Origin: Pseudomonas sp. R84 | Lineage (GTDB): Bacteria > Pseudomonadota > Gammaproteobacteria > Pseudomonadales > Pseudomonadaceae | Assembly: GCF_009834515.1 (NCBI RefSeq) | Contig: NZ_CP019426.1 | Location: 4,763,501 to 4,827,500, forward strand | Length of the DNA stretch: 64,000 nt | Reading direction: 5' to 3' | In this document: piece by piece, positions 8,486-16,082 of the stretch | Layout of the letters: each line of letters opens with the position of its first letter | Numbering within the stretch: the first letter of the stretch is position 1 | Position numbers and translations under genes: made by a program | Notes under the pieces: generated by a model | The model's input: only the letters and a program-made list of their open reading frames with translations | Told to the model about the DNA's origin: nothing | Databases searched by the model: none

Positions 8486-9490
8486 TCAGTTCCACAAGCC
8501 GATTTTTTCCAGCTCTTGCTTGAAGTTCTCGCGGGTGATCAGGGTGACGTCGTCCATCGCGGTATACTTCGGCGGTTCTTTGCCGGTGGTCACCCACTCG
8601 TACATCATCTCGGCAGTCTTGTAGCCTTCGATGTGCGGGCTTGGCAGCATCGAGCCGAAGAAGCCGCTGTTCGGCTTTTTCAGTTCGCCGATGGCGTCGG
8701 TGCCGTTGATGCCGATGCCGATCACGTTGGTTGCGGCAAAACCGGCCGCTTCGGTGGCGCGTACGCCGCCGAGCACAGTGTTGTCGTTCATGCCGCCGAT
8801 GATCAGGTTTTTTGCCGCGCTCGGCAGTTTCACCAGCGCCGAGTTGGTCGCGTCCATGCTGCCCGGTACGTCGAGGGTTTTCAGCGCGGCGAACAGAATG
8901 TGATCCTTCGGCATGCCGGCGTCTTCGAGGGATTTCACCGAGCCGTCGGTGCGTTTCTTGCCGGTGTCGAGTTCGTTGTAGGTGTTGACCACCGCGTAGG
9001 TGTCTTTCCAGTCCCAGTTGCGTTTCTTCGCTTCGGCGACCATGGCGTTGCCCTGCTTCTGGCCGACTTCGAACGCGGCCATGCCGAGGTACGGCACGTC
9101 TTCCATGAACTTGCCGTTGGCGTCGACGAAACGGTCGTCGACGGCAATCACTTTCAGGTCATTGAGCTTGGCTTTGGCCATGATCGCCGGACCGAGCGAG
9201 ACATCCGGCGGGCAGATCACGAAACCCTTGGCGCCGTTGGCGGCAAGGCTGTCGATCGCCGAGAGGGTTTTCTCGCCGTCCGGCACGGCGATCTTGATCA
9301 GTTCGAAGCCCTTGTCCTTGGCGGCTTTCTCGGCGAAGGCCCACTCGGTCTGGAACCACGGTTCTTCAGCCTGCTTGACCAGAAAGCCGATTTTCACGGT
9401 GTCGGCAGCGAGCAGCGCACTGCTCAGGCTGAACGCGGTAACCGCCAGGGCGGTACTGCACAGGGTACGAATCCCGAAACGACGTTTCAT
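8486..9490 (-). CDS. araF: Periplasmic L-arabinose-binding protein AraF
   Basis: The 334-residue product has a Sec signal peptide (MKRRF..., hydrophobic to about residue 25, cleavage near ALLAAD at 29-30) and a type I periplasmic-binding fold. KIGFLVKQAEEPWFQTEW at the mature N-terminus and the TYNELDTGKKRTDG block are typical of AraF. It delivers the sugar to AraGH. The ATG at 9490 follows AAGGAGTCAGCTT; the frame is open to 9553 but that start has no ribosome site. The gene has its own promoter with the putative FCD-regulator motif in the spacer (9569-9596). Confidence 0.93.
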   Translation of the reverse strand: MKRRFGIRTLCSTALAVTAFSLSSALLAADTVKIGFLVKQAEEPWFQTEWAFAEKAAKDKGFELIKIAVPDGEKTLSAIDSLAANGAKGFVICPPDVSLGPAIMAKAKLNDLKVIAVDDRFVDANGKFMEDVPYLGMAAFEVGQKQGNAMVAEAKKRNWDWKDTYAVVNTYNELDTGKKRTDGSVKSLEDAGMPKDHILFAALKTLDVPGSMDATNSALVKLPSAAKNLIIGGMNDNTVLGGVRATEAAGFAATNVIGIGINGTDAIGELKKPNSGFFGSMLPSPHIEGYKTAEMMYEWVTTGKEPPKYTAMDDVTLITRENFKQELEKIGLWN

Positions 9491-9568
9491 AAGCTGACTC
9501 CTTGTTATTTTTTTTGAGCAATGTTTGAAAAGCGTTAAAGCGTGTTCCTGCAAAATCTTCTGACAATA

Positions 9569-9596
9569 GTCATATCGTATGATGATTGGATTGCAA
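9569..9596 (-). promoter_or_regulatory. araF promoter with regulator motif in spacer
   Basis: Read on the minus strand, a -35-like TTGCAA (9591-9596) and a -10-like TATGAC (9569-9574) are separated by 16 bases. AATCATCATACGAT (9574-9587) fills most of the spacer. The same 14 bases occur in the promoter of the FCD regulator gene (12481-12494). A protein bound here would compete with RNA polymerase, which fits repression relieved by a pentose-derived ligand. The -10 match is moderate. Confidence 0.6.
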
Positions 9597-9626
9597 ACGG
9601 ATTTATCCGCGTGAAAGCCACTGCGC

Positions 9627-10445
9627 TCAGTCGTGGTACATCACCGAGCGCCCACCATCGATGGTGATGCATGAAGCATTGATGAAAGGCGCTTCATCAC
9701 TGGCCAGAAATACGGCGGTCATCGCCACTTCAAGCGGCTGACCGATGCGCTTCGGCGGGTGCAGATCGAAGGCGCGCTGACGTTCGGCATGCGGATCGGC
9801 GAAACCGTTCCAGTAATCGACGTTCAATTGGGTTTCGATGTAGCCCGGGGCGATGGCGTTGACGCGGATGCCCTTCGCGGCGTACTCGATGCCGAGTGCG
9901 CGAGTAAGGCCGAGCAAACCGTGCTTGGCCACAGGGTACGGGAAGCAGCCAGGAATGATGTGACTGGAATGGGTCGATGCGATGTTGATGATGCTGCCAA
10001 CGCCCTGCTCGATCATCTGCGGCAGCACCGCTTTGCAGCCGAACCAGGCGCCGTCCAGATCGATGGCGAAACAACGACGCCAGTCTTCTTCGGTCATCTC
10101 CAGCGGATCGCGGAACACGTTGACCCCGGCGCAGTTGACCAGCACGTCGATGCGTCCGTGCAGTTCAACAGCGCGTTTGGCCATGGCATGCAGATCAGAC
10201 TGATGCGAGACATCGGCCTTCAGCGCCTGCACGTCATAGCCTTGCCCACGCCAGTGCGCGGCAACCTGCTCGACTTTCTCAGCCTGGATATCGCTGATCA
10301 CCAGTTTCGCTTGCTGCGAGGCGAAGGCAGCGACGATGGCTTCGCCGATGCCTTGCGCAGCACCGGTCAGCAGCACGACCTTGTTTTTCAGACGCTCGCC
10401 CTCCGGCGGCGCGGGCACCGGCGGCAGGGAAAGGGGTTCAGCCAT
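9627..10445 (-). CDS. SDR dehydrogenase, probably L-arabinose/D-galactose 1-dehydrogenase
   Basis: This 272-residue Rossmann-fold enzyme has the cofactor motif TGAAQGIG (27-34), NCAG (104-107), catalytic Ser157 and YxxxK at Tyr170/Lys174. Between a lactonase gene and a pentose importer it most likely oxidises the imported sugar at C1 to the lactone, the first step of the non-phosphorylative arabinose route; other sugars or sugar acids remain possible. A short Pro-rich N-terminal extension (residues 1-18) precedes the fold. The start overlaps the end of a 54-codon upstream ORF, and an intrinsic terminator lies about 30 bases before the start, so expression may depend on translation of that ORF. 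Confidence 0.85.
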   Translation of the reverse strand: MAEPLSLPPVPAPPEGERLKNKVVLLTGAAQGIGEAIVAAFASQQAKLVISDIQAEKVEQVAAHWRGQGYDVQALKADVSHQSDLHAMAKRAVELHGRIDVLVNCAGVNVFRDPLEMTEEDWRRCFAIDLDGAWFGCKAVLPQMIEQGVGSIINIASTHSSHIIPGCFPYPVAKHGLLGLTRALGIEYAAKGIRVNAIAPGYIETQLNVDYWNGFADPHAERQRAFDLHPPKRIGQPLEVAMTAVFLASDEAPFINASCITIDGGRSVMYHD

Positions 10446-10602
10446 GGATCAGGACTCCTGTTTCGCAGGCACAAAAAAACCGGGCATCTGCCGATGTCCG
10501 GTCTGGAAGGCGGTTTGAACGAAACAGGCAGGCGCCGCCGACGGCATCGAGCCGTTGCGAGACGCGGACTCCACGCGGGAGTGCGATAGACATTCGCTGC
10601 AT
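10438..10602 (-). CDS. Candidate leader peptide ORF (54 aa) overlapping the SDR start
   Basis: An ATG at 10602 with AGGTGAAG before it opens a 54-codon frame starting MQRMSIALPRGVRV and ending ETGVLIHG. It runs through an intrinsic terminator hairpin (10473-10501), whose T tract encodes Phe-Phe, and stops at TGA inside the SDR coding start (ATGGCTGA overlap). The peptide has no recognised family. The arrangement suggests translation-dependent read-through of the terminator or translational coupling to the SDR gene. It could be non-functional; codon bias cannot settle this in so short a frame. Confidence 0.45.
   Translation of the reverse strand: MQRMSIALPRGVRVSQRLDAVGGACLFRSNRLPDRTSADARFFCACETGVLIHG
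10473..10501 (-). terminator. Intrinsic terminator/attenuator before the SDR gene
   Basis: On the minus strand CCGGACATC and GATGCCCGG pair (one mismatch) around a GGCA loop and are followed by seven T residues. The hairpin lies 27 bases upstream of the SDR start, inside the candidate leader ORF and downstream of a plausible promoter, as expected for an attenuator. Confidence 0.7.
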
Positions 10603-10656
10603 CACTTCACCTGTTTTGTTCTTTTTAAGTGTGAGTGCGTGTTACTGCTGGAGTCG

Positions 10657-10686
10657 ACTATAAACCCGACCGCCAAATAATCTCAA
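10657..10686 (-). promoter_or_regulatory. Predicted sigma70 promoter for leader-SDR transcript
   Basis: On the minus strand TTGAGA (10681-10686) and TATAGT (10657-10662) are 18 bases apart. This predicts a start near 10650 and a leader of roughly 50 bases before the short ORF. An exact palindrome lies just upstream (10700-10716). Confidence 0.5.
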
Positions 10687-10699
10687 TATATAATTTTGC

Positions 10700-10716
10700 A
10701 TCCCATATTCTGGGAT
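10700..10716. promoter_or_regulatory. Perfect 6-bp-arm palindrome upstream of SDR promoter
   Basis: ATCCCATATTCTGGGAT has arms ATCCCA/TGGGAT around TATTC. It ends one base before the lactonase stop codon and begins 13 bases upstream of the predicted -35 box. The position suits an activator or repressor operator. It differs from the 14-bp motif shared by the araF and regulator promoters, so another regulator may be involved. It has no T tract and is unlikely to be a terminator. Confidence 0.5.
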
Positions 10717-11592
10717 TTAATCCGCAAAGCGCGTACAGAGTTTTCCTGCGACATCCACGCGCATCGACAGTACCGCGCCATCCAATGGATGGTTGTGCGG
10801 ACTCTGGGCGCTGGTGATGAACAAGGTTTTCAGGTCTTCACCGCCGAATACACAACTGGTCGGGCGGCTGACCGGCAGATCGATTCTGCGATCAACTTTG
10901 CCATCGGGCGTCAGCCGCAGCAGGCAACTGCCATCCCAGCGGGCATTCCAGATGTAGCCTTCGGCATCCATTGCTGAACCGTCCGGGCCACCCTGCTGAT
11001 CGGGGCCGTACCAGACTTGTGCAGCATCGAGATTGCCGTCGGTGTGGATGAAAAAACGGTGCAGCGTGCTGTCGAGACTGTCACCGAACAGCAACGTGGT
11101 GCCGTCATCACTCCACAACAGCGTGTTGGGAATACCCAGGCCGCGCAACAACGGCGTCACACGTTTATCCGGATCGATCCGGAACAGACCACCGGAACGA
11201 CGGGTGATCGGCAGATCTTCGCCCTGTTCGCCGATGTTGTTTTGCATGGTGCCGAGCCACAGACGACCTTGGCCATCGCAACGCGCTTCGTTGGGACGAT
11301 TGCCGGGCTGCGGGTCGGCAACGCAGAACAGCGTCAGGCGTGGTTCGAGGCCCGGGGAGTCGAGATCGAGACGGTAGACGCCGCTGCTCAGGGTCACCAA
11401 GGCATCGCCGCTGGCGCAGGGGATGAACGCGGAGATGTGCTCGGGCATTTGCCAGATCTGTACGTTCTGGCCGATCAGGCGCAGGGCCTGTTTGCCGGCT
11501 ATATCGACCCAGTACAGCGTCTGGGTTGGCGCGTCCCAGAACGGGCCTTCACCGAGTTGGGCGCGGTGTTGGGTCAGGGCGGTCCACGGCAT
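10717..11592 (-). CDS. SMP-30/gluconolactonase-family sugar lactonase
   Basis: The 291-residue protein is a six-bladed propeller of the SMP-30/LRE family. Visible family motifs are LGEGPFWDAPTQTLYWVDI with the metal ligand Glu (residue 14 region), RPNEARCDGQGRLWLGTM, LLWSDDGTTLLFGDS and GGPDGSAMDAEGYIWNARW. It should hydrolyse an aldonolactone, here probably L-arabinono- or galactonolactone produced by the neighbouring SDR enzyme. GGAG lies upstream of the ATG. The gene is separated from the SDR gene by a promoter region, so the two may be controlled separately. Confidence 0.9.
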   Translation of the reverse strand: MPWTALTQHRAQLGEGPFWDAPTQTLYWVDIAGKQALRLIGQNVQIWQMPEHISAFIPCASGDALVTLSSGVYRLDLDSPGLEPRLTLFCVADPQPGNRPNEARCDGQGRLWLGTMQNNIGEQGEDLPITRRSGGLFRIDPDKRVTPLLRGLGIPNTLLWSDDGTTLLFGDSLDSTLHRFFIHTDGNLDAAQVWYGPDQQGGPDGSAMDAEGYIWNARWDGSCLLRLTPDGKVDRRIDLPVSRPTSCVFGGEDLKTLFITSAQSPHNHPLDGAVLSMRVDVAGKLCTRFAD

Positions 11593-11620
11593 ATAACGGT
11601 CTCCATTGTTCTTGTTTTTA

Positions 11621-11711
11621 CTGTAGGAGTGAGCCTGCTCGCGATGGCGTAGTGTCAGTTGACGTCAATGCGACTGATCTACCGCTATCGCGAGCAGGCT
11701 CACTCCTACAG
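11621..11711. repeat. REP pair (REPIN), 'CACTCCTACA' variant
   Basis: Inverted copies of TGTAGGAGTGAGCCTGCTCGCGA and its complement flank about 40 bases. This is the second REP subtype of the window (GTAGGAGTGAG rather than GTGGGAGCGAG). It lies between the regulator stop and the lactonase start. Confidence 0.85.
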
Positions 11712-11726
11712 GGGATTTCGGTGTAT

Positions 11727-12443
11727 TCAGCTGGCTTTTTTGTCGGCCATGACTTTCGGGTAAAAGCGCTTTATTGCCAGATCCGCGTTGTCGATCAGGG
11801 TCATGCATGCCCACACCCCGCGCGCAGAATCGCGGGCAGCAATGGCGTCGGCCATATCTTTGTGGATTGGTAACGTGCGGCGCAGTTCATCCGGGTCGGC
11901 TGCAGAAACTTCAAATGACACTGCGAGCAATGCGCCGAGCGCAGGGACCATTTGTTCAATGAATTGATTGTGGCTGGCGGCGAGGATGCATTCGTGGAAG
12001 ACCTGATCGGCGCGGTTGTAATCGATGCCGCTGTCGACCGCGCGCTCAAGGGCGTTATAGGCCAGTTGCACCGCTTCGATCTGTTCCAGGGTCGCGCGCT
12101 CGCAAGCCCAGCGCACGGCCATGGGTTCGATGGTGCGGCGCAGGTCGAGCAAGTCATCGACGAAGTTTTCCGGCAAGCCATTGCGCGACAGCCAACCGAC
12201 CACTTGCGGATCGAACAGGTTCCAGCGCCGCACCGGCAATACGCGGGTGCCGACTTTCGGCCCGACTTCGAGCATGCCTTTGGCGACGAGGGTTTTGATC
12301 GCTTCGCGGATGACCGTACGGCTGACCCCGAGCTGTTCGCCCAGATCGGCCTCGACCTTGATGGTCTGCCCGGGTTTGACCTGGCCAGCGGCGATCCAGC
12401 TGCCCAGCCAGTCAACGGTCGACGCATGAAAGCTGCTGGACAT
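11727..12443 (-). CDS. GntR-family regulator with FCD domain
   Basis: This 238-residue regulator has an N-terminal winged helix (about 15-80, including EQLGVSRTVIREAIKTLVAKGM) and an all-helical FCD ligand-binding domain (about 95-225) with the Asp/His metal-site spacing typical of FadR-type sugar-acid regulators. It most likely controls the adjacent lactonase, SDR and araFGH genes. Its promoter carries the same 14-bp motif as that of araF, consistent with autoregulation. The ATG at 12443 is preferred over a GTG at 12449 because GAGGTG precedes it closely. Confidence 0.9.
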   Translation of the reverse strand: MSSSFHASTVDWLGSWIAAGQVKPGQTIKVEADLGEQLGVSRTVIREAIKTLVAKGMLEVGPKVGTRVLPVRRWNLFDPQVVGWLSRNGLPENFVDDLLDLRRTIEPMAVRWACERATLEQIEAVQLAYNALERAVDSGIDYNRADQVFHECILAASHNQFIEQMVPALGALLAVSFEVSAADPDELRRTLPIHKDMADAIAARDSARGVWACMTLIDNADLAIKRFYPKVMADKKAS

Positions 12444-12475
12444 GGACACCTCAAAGCGGATCGCGATGGGTGATC

Positions 12476-12504
12476 AAGCTAATCATCATACGATTGCGCG
12501 TCAA
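12476..12504 (-). promoter_or_regulatory. Promoter of FCD regulator with embedded 14-bp motif
   Basis: On the minus strand TTGACG (12499-12504) and TAGCTT (12476-12481) are 17 bases apart, with ATCGTATGATGATT (12481-12494) in the spacer. The identical 14 bases, in opposite orientation relative to transcription, lie in the araF promoter. ATC...GAT half-sites give a near-palindromic core (8 of 10 positions). Confidence 0.6.
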
Positions 12505-12533
12505 TAAGGATTTACTGCAGGAACACAAATCAG

Positions 12534-12624
12534 TGTAGGAGTGAGCCTGCTCGCGATAGCGGTATGTCAGTCACCATAAGTATTGACTGATCCACCGCTA
12601 TCGCGAGCAGGCTCACTCCTACAA
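12534..12624. repeat. REP pair (REPIN), 'CACTCCTACA' variant
   Basis: GTGTAGGAGTGAGCCTGCTC and its inverted copy are separated by about 45 bases that include further complementary arms (GCGATAGCGGT / ACCGCTATCGC). It lies between the FCD regulator promoter and the stop of the DUF1285 gene. Confidence 0.85.
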
Positions 12625-12635
12625 GGGGTTGTGTT

Positions 12636-13196
12636 TCAGGGTTCTAGGCCGATGCGGAAGAACTCGCCGCCGCTCCACACACCAAGCCAGCGCTGGCCGT
12701 CGATTTCGCGGCTGACCGCCAGCTCCACCAGTTGATAGAACACATTGCGGTGGATCAGCGCTTCAAGGTTGGTACGCACATGCACGTAGGGCGCCGGCTC
12801 TTGGGTCGCCGGATCAATTTCGACGCGGATCGGATGCTCTAGCCCGGCCTCGGCGGTTTCTTCGACATTGGTGGTGAAGCGCAACAGCTGCGCCTCCCCT
12901 TCGCCTTCAACCTCGACCGCAATTGCCACAAACGGCGCATCGTCGACTTTGATCCCGACCTTCTCGACCGGGGTGATCAGAAAATAGTCATCGCCATCGC
13001 GGCGCATGATCGTCGAGAACAGCTTGACCATCGGTTTGCGCCCGATCGGCGTACCCAGGTAATACCAGGTGCCATCGCGGGCGATGCGCATGTCGATGTC
13101 GCCGCAGAAGTCCGGGTTCCACAAGTGCACCGGCGGCAAGCCTTTGGTTTTCGGGATCTGTCCCAACAGGTCATTGGCTTTTTGCGGGCCACTCAT
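12636..13196 (-). CDS. DUF1285-domain protein
   Basis: The 186-residue soluble protein matches the DUF1285 family along its whole length. Conserved-looking segments are [39 protein letters not shown] and [19 protein letters not shown]. The family is known from structures but its role is not established. The gene starts 15 bases after the lipoprotein gene and follows AAGGAGAACGCC, so the two form an operon. No catalytic residue can be assigned. Confidence 0.85.
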   Translation of the reverse strand: MSGPQKANDLLGQIPKTKGLPPVHLWNPDFCGDIDMRIARDGTWYYLGTPIGRKPMVKLFSTIMRRDGDDYFLITPVEKVGIKVDDAPFVAIAVEVEGEGEAQLLRFTTNVEETAEAGLEHPIRVEIDPATQEPAPYVHVRTNLEALIHRNVFYQLVELAVSREIDGQRWLGVWSGGEFFRIGLEP

Positions 13197-13211
13197 GGCG
13201 TTCTCCTTGAA

Positions 13212-13817
13212 TTATTGGTCGCCGACTCCCAACAGACTGCGCGCGTACTGCGCCAGCGGCGGGCCGATCAGGTCTTCGGGCTTGCTGTCGTGGAACGTCA
13301 GTAAACCGCCACGACTCTTGATCCGTGCAGTATCAATCAAATACTGGGTGCTGGTCTCGATCAACATGATCTGAATCACGCCGCCGTCGATGCCGAGGCG
13401 ATCGACCGCTTCTTCATCCAGCCACTCATCGGAATTGCCGATGCGGTCGTCAGCCTTGGCGAAACGCGTGTACAGCAGGTAGTGCGCACCGGCATCGCGA
13501 GCTTCGCCCATCGCCTGATCAAGGCCTTCTGGCGCACGCGCGCGGCGGACCATCGGGAAGTATTCGACGAAGCCCTTGAAGGCCTCTTCAGCCACTACGT
13601 TCGGGCGCGGGTAGGAACCACCCGGCGGCGCGAAGGCACCCTGGGCGATGTAGATAAATGAGTCCGGCTGAATGCGGAAGTTATTCACGCGGCGGCTGTC
13701 GCTGTGATCCAGCAAGCCCGCGTCGCTCATCTGATAGCGAGTGCCTTCGGCCATATCGCTGACAGTCATACAGCCGCCAAGCGCCAAAACGGCCAGCAGC
13801 AAAACCAGGCTACGCAT
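13212..13817 (-). CDS. DUF4823-type lipoprotein
   Basis: The 201-residue protein starts with a lipoprotein signal peptide (MRSLVLLLAVLALGGC, lipobox LGGC with Cys16). It continues with a globular domain typical of the DUF4823 lipoproteins of Pseudomonas (DSFIYIAQGAF, DAGAHYLLYTRF, GVIQIMLIETSTQYLIDTAR). Residue 17 is Met rather than Asp, so outer-membrane sorting is expected. Function is unknown. It is first in a two-gene operon with the DUF1285 gene. Confidence 0.85.
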   Translation of the reverse strand: MRSLVLLLAVLALGGCMTVSDMAEGTRYQMSDAGLLDHSDSRRVNNFRIQPDSFIYIAQGAFAPPGGSYPRPNVVAEEAFKGFVEYFPMVRRARAPEGLDQAMGEARDAGAHYLLYTRFAKADDRIGNSDEWLDEEAVDRLGIDGGVIQIMLIETSTQYLIDTARIKSRGGLLTFHDSKPEDLIGPPLAQYARSLLGVGDQ

Positions 13818-13911
13818 CCTATTCCTCCAGAGGCCGGTGACGGAAAACCGGCGAATGGCCGTTGGATGCAGCTTTTGCGCCAGCTCAAGAAATTTGTTGA
13901 TGGTTAAATCG

Positions 13912-13981
13912 TATTCGCGAGCAGGCTCGCTCCCACAGGGGAATACATCCCAAGGTGGGAGCGAGCCTGCTCGCGAAAGCG
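13912..13981. repeat. REP pair (REPIN)
   Basis: Inverted TTCGCGAGCAGGCTCGCTCC copies are separated by about 20 bases, just after the moaA stop codon. It may mark the 3' end of the moaA transcript. Confidence 0.85.
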
Positions 13982-13986
13982 GTTGT

Positions 13987-14955
13987 TCAGCCGCCGATGA
14001 TTTTCATGACGGTAGCGCCGCCAGAGAACGCCACTTCCTGCTTGTCCCCCAACGCCTTGACCAGCAAACGCTGGAGCGCCGGCAACGCCTGATGGCGCGG
14101 CTTGTCGAGCAGATCACCGACATAGTGGCGGTTACTCGACGACAGGCAGCCATGCAGCCAACCGGTCGACGACAAGCGCAAGCGCGAGCAGGTCCGGCAG
14201 AACGGCACGCTTTCGTTGGCGATCACACCAAAGTTGCCTAAACCGGGAATTGCGTAACGCACGGCCGTAGCGTCCACTGGTGCGTCGGTTTGCGCGTACT
14301 CATAACGCTCGCCAATCAGCGCCAGCAGCTGTTGCAGGCTGACGAACTGTTGCAGGAACGCATTATTGTCCTTGGCCAGATGGCCCATGCGCATCAACTC
14401 GATGAAGCGCAATTCGTATCCGCGTTCCAGGCAGTAATCCAGCAGCGGCATGACTTGATCAAGGTTCTGCCCGCGCAACGGCACCATGTTGACCTTGATC
14501 TTCATCCCCGCCGCTTTCGCCTGATCCATGCCGTCGAGCACAGTGGCCAGATCGCCGCCACGGGCGATGCTGCGAAAGGCGCTGGCGTCGAGGGTATCGA
14601 GGGACACGTTGATCCGGCGCAGACCCGCATCCACCAGCAGTGGGAGTTTTTTCGCCAGGAGTTGACCGTTGGTGGTCAGGCTGATGTCGTCCAGGCCCAT
14701 CTTGCCGACGGCGCTCATGAACGATTCGAGTTTGGGGCTGACCAGCGGCTCGCCGCCGGTGATGCGCAGCCGTTCGATGCCGGCGGCTTCGATCAGATAC
14801 GCCACGCCGCGGGCCATGGCTTCGGCCGACAGTTCATCCTGCGCAGCCACCAACCGCTTGCCGTTGGGCACGCAGTAGGTACACGCGTAATTGCAGGCTG
14901 AGGTCAGACTGATCCGCAAATTGCGAAAACGCCTGCCTTGTCGGTCAACGATCAT
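13987..14955 (-). CDS. moaA: GTP 3',8-cyclase MoaA
   Basis: MoaA is a radical-SAM enzyme that starts molybdenum cofactor synthesis from GTP, with MoaC. The N-terminal cluster ligands are C21, C25 and C28 (CNYACTYC), the SAM-binding ITGGEPL segment follows, and the C-terminal second cluster is CRTC plus a Cys 14 residues later. The protein ends in Gly-Gly, as required for activity. The start at 14955 follows GGAGTGATC and gives 322 residues, normal for the family; the frame is open to 15000. The cofactor is needed by the molybdenum hydroxylase encoded at 35.4-38.2 kb. Confidence 0.95.
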   Translation of the reverse strand: MIVDRQGRRFRNLRISLTSACNYACTYCVPNGKRLVAAQDELSAEAMARGVAYLIEAAGIERLRITGGEPLVSPKLESFMSAVGKMGLDDISLTTNGQLLAKKLPLLVDAGLRRINVSLDTLDASAFRSIARGGDLATVLDGMDQAKAAGMKIKVNMVPLRGQNLDQVMPLLDYCLERGYELRFIELMRMGHLAKDNNAFLQQFVSLQQLLALIGERYEYAQTDAPVDATAVRYAIPGLGNFGVIANESVPFCRTCSRLRLSSTGWLHGCLSSSNRHYVGDLLDKPRHQALPALQRLLVKALGDKQEVAFSGGATVMKIIGG

Positions 14956-15092
14956 GATCACTCCGGCGAAAGAATTTCGAGCCGCTAAAACTTGACTCAC
15001 AAATCAAGTTTTAGCAAGCCCTATGCCTGAGTATATTCCTGCGGTACTGCGACATGTAGCGAAATCATGGCGCAATAAGGCAACTGAATGGT

Positions 15093-15731
15093 TCAGCTGC
15101 TTGGGATTTCCGGATCGCGCTTGCGCTTGTTGCCCATGCGCACGCCGATGTCCATCAGGAACTGGAAGAAACCTTCCTGATCTTCCAGCACATTGCTCCA
15201 GAACGGCGAGTGATACAGCGCCACAGCGCCGTGCACCAGCGCCCAGGCTGCGCAGTAGTGGAAGTACGGCGGCACGTCTTCGAGTTTGCCTTCGCTGATG
15301 CGGCCCTTGATCAACAAGGTCAGGCGTTCGAAGTTCGAGGCACGGATCTTGTGCAGCTCCTCGACCATCTCCGGCACCTGATTGCCCTTGACCACCTTCT
15401 CTTCGAGGCGGTCGAACAGGCGATAGCGCTGCGGGTCGCGCATGCGGAATTCGAAGTAGGCGCGGGACAGCGCTTCCTTGTCCTTGTCGACATCGGCCGA
15501 ATGCAGCAGCTCGTTCAAATCGCGCTCGTAATCAAGCATCAGGCGCAGATAGATCTCGGCCTTGGATTTGAAGTGCTTGTAGATCGTGCCTTTGCCGATA
15601 CCCACGGCATCAGCAATCATCTCGACGGTGACACTGTCTTCACCCTGGTCGAGGAACAGCTTGAGCGCGGTATCGAGAATTTCTTGCTCGCGGCGACGAA
15701 ACTCACGGACCTTACGAGGTTCTTTGTGCAT
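15093..15731 (-). CDS. TetR/AcrR-family transcriptional regulator
   Basis: The 212-residue regulator has an N-terminal helix-turn-helix (residues 14-60: EILDTALKLFLDQG..., VEMIADAVGIGKGTIYKHF) and a helical ligand-binding domain. I recall an orthologue in the same place in P. aeruginosa (PA2957), upstream of the rgsA-tatD region. The ligand is unknown. The gene stands alone, with a 350-base gap carrying an sRNA on its upstream side. Confidence 0.9.
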   Translation of the reverse strand: MHKEPRKVREFRRREQEILDTALKLFLDQGEDSVTVEMIADAVGIGKGTIYKHFKSKAEIYLRLMLDYERDLNELLHSADVDKDKEALSRAYFEFRMRDPQRYRLFDRLEEKVVKGNQVPEMVEELHKIRASNFERLTLLIKGRISEGKLEDVPPYFHYCAAWALVHGAVALYHSPFWSNVLEDQEGFFQFLMDIGVRMGNKRKRDPEIPSS

Positions 15732-15945
15732 AAGAAAAGGTCTGAAGGGTCAAAATTCGAAGCCGCGTATTATGCCTAACTTGCGCAAAAATGCACGGAT
15801 CATCCGACCATATCTGTGTTTCTTGTTCATTTTGAGAACGTTTTGGGCGCAATGAGAACTCAACTGAAGCGAACGTATTCCAAATTTGTTTAAAAACCCC
15901 GACCGGCTCACTGGACTGCACGCCAGACTGATCAATACTTGAACT

Positions 15946-16062
15946 GTCGGGCGACATCTCCCCCAAGTGTCGCGCCGATAAAGGTACCAAGGGACCGCGT
16001 GCCTTTGTTTTACTCCTAATGGTCTTAACCCGGATTCACCCCCCAGAACCCGGGTTTTTTTT
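15946..16062 (+). ncRNA. rgsA: Probable small RNA RgsA (P16)
   Basis: The 350-base gap between tetR and tatD has no convincing gene but ends with a rho-independent terminator on the plus strand: AACCCGG (16027-16033) pairs with CCGGGTT (16050-16056), followed by eight T. Known Pseudomonas RgsA is about 120 nt, RpoS- and Gac-dependent, and lies next to tatD. The -10-like CAATACT at about 15933-15939 suits a stationary-phase sigma factor and predicts a start near 15946. The ends are estimates. Identity rests on position, length and terminator, plus a GC-balanced conserved-looking core (GTCGGGCGACATCTCCCCC). Confidence 0.65.
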
Positions 16063-16082
16063 GCCTGCGATTTGGCCATCGG

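Noticed and set aside
10700..10716. Terminator of the lactonase gene
   Set aside because: The palindrome has no T tract on the transcribed side and its stem is only 6 bp with three consecutive G-C pairs; an operator is more likely.
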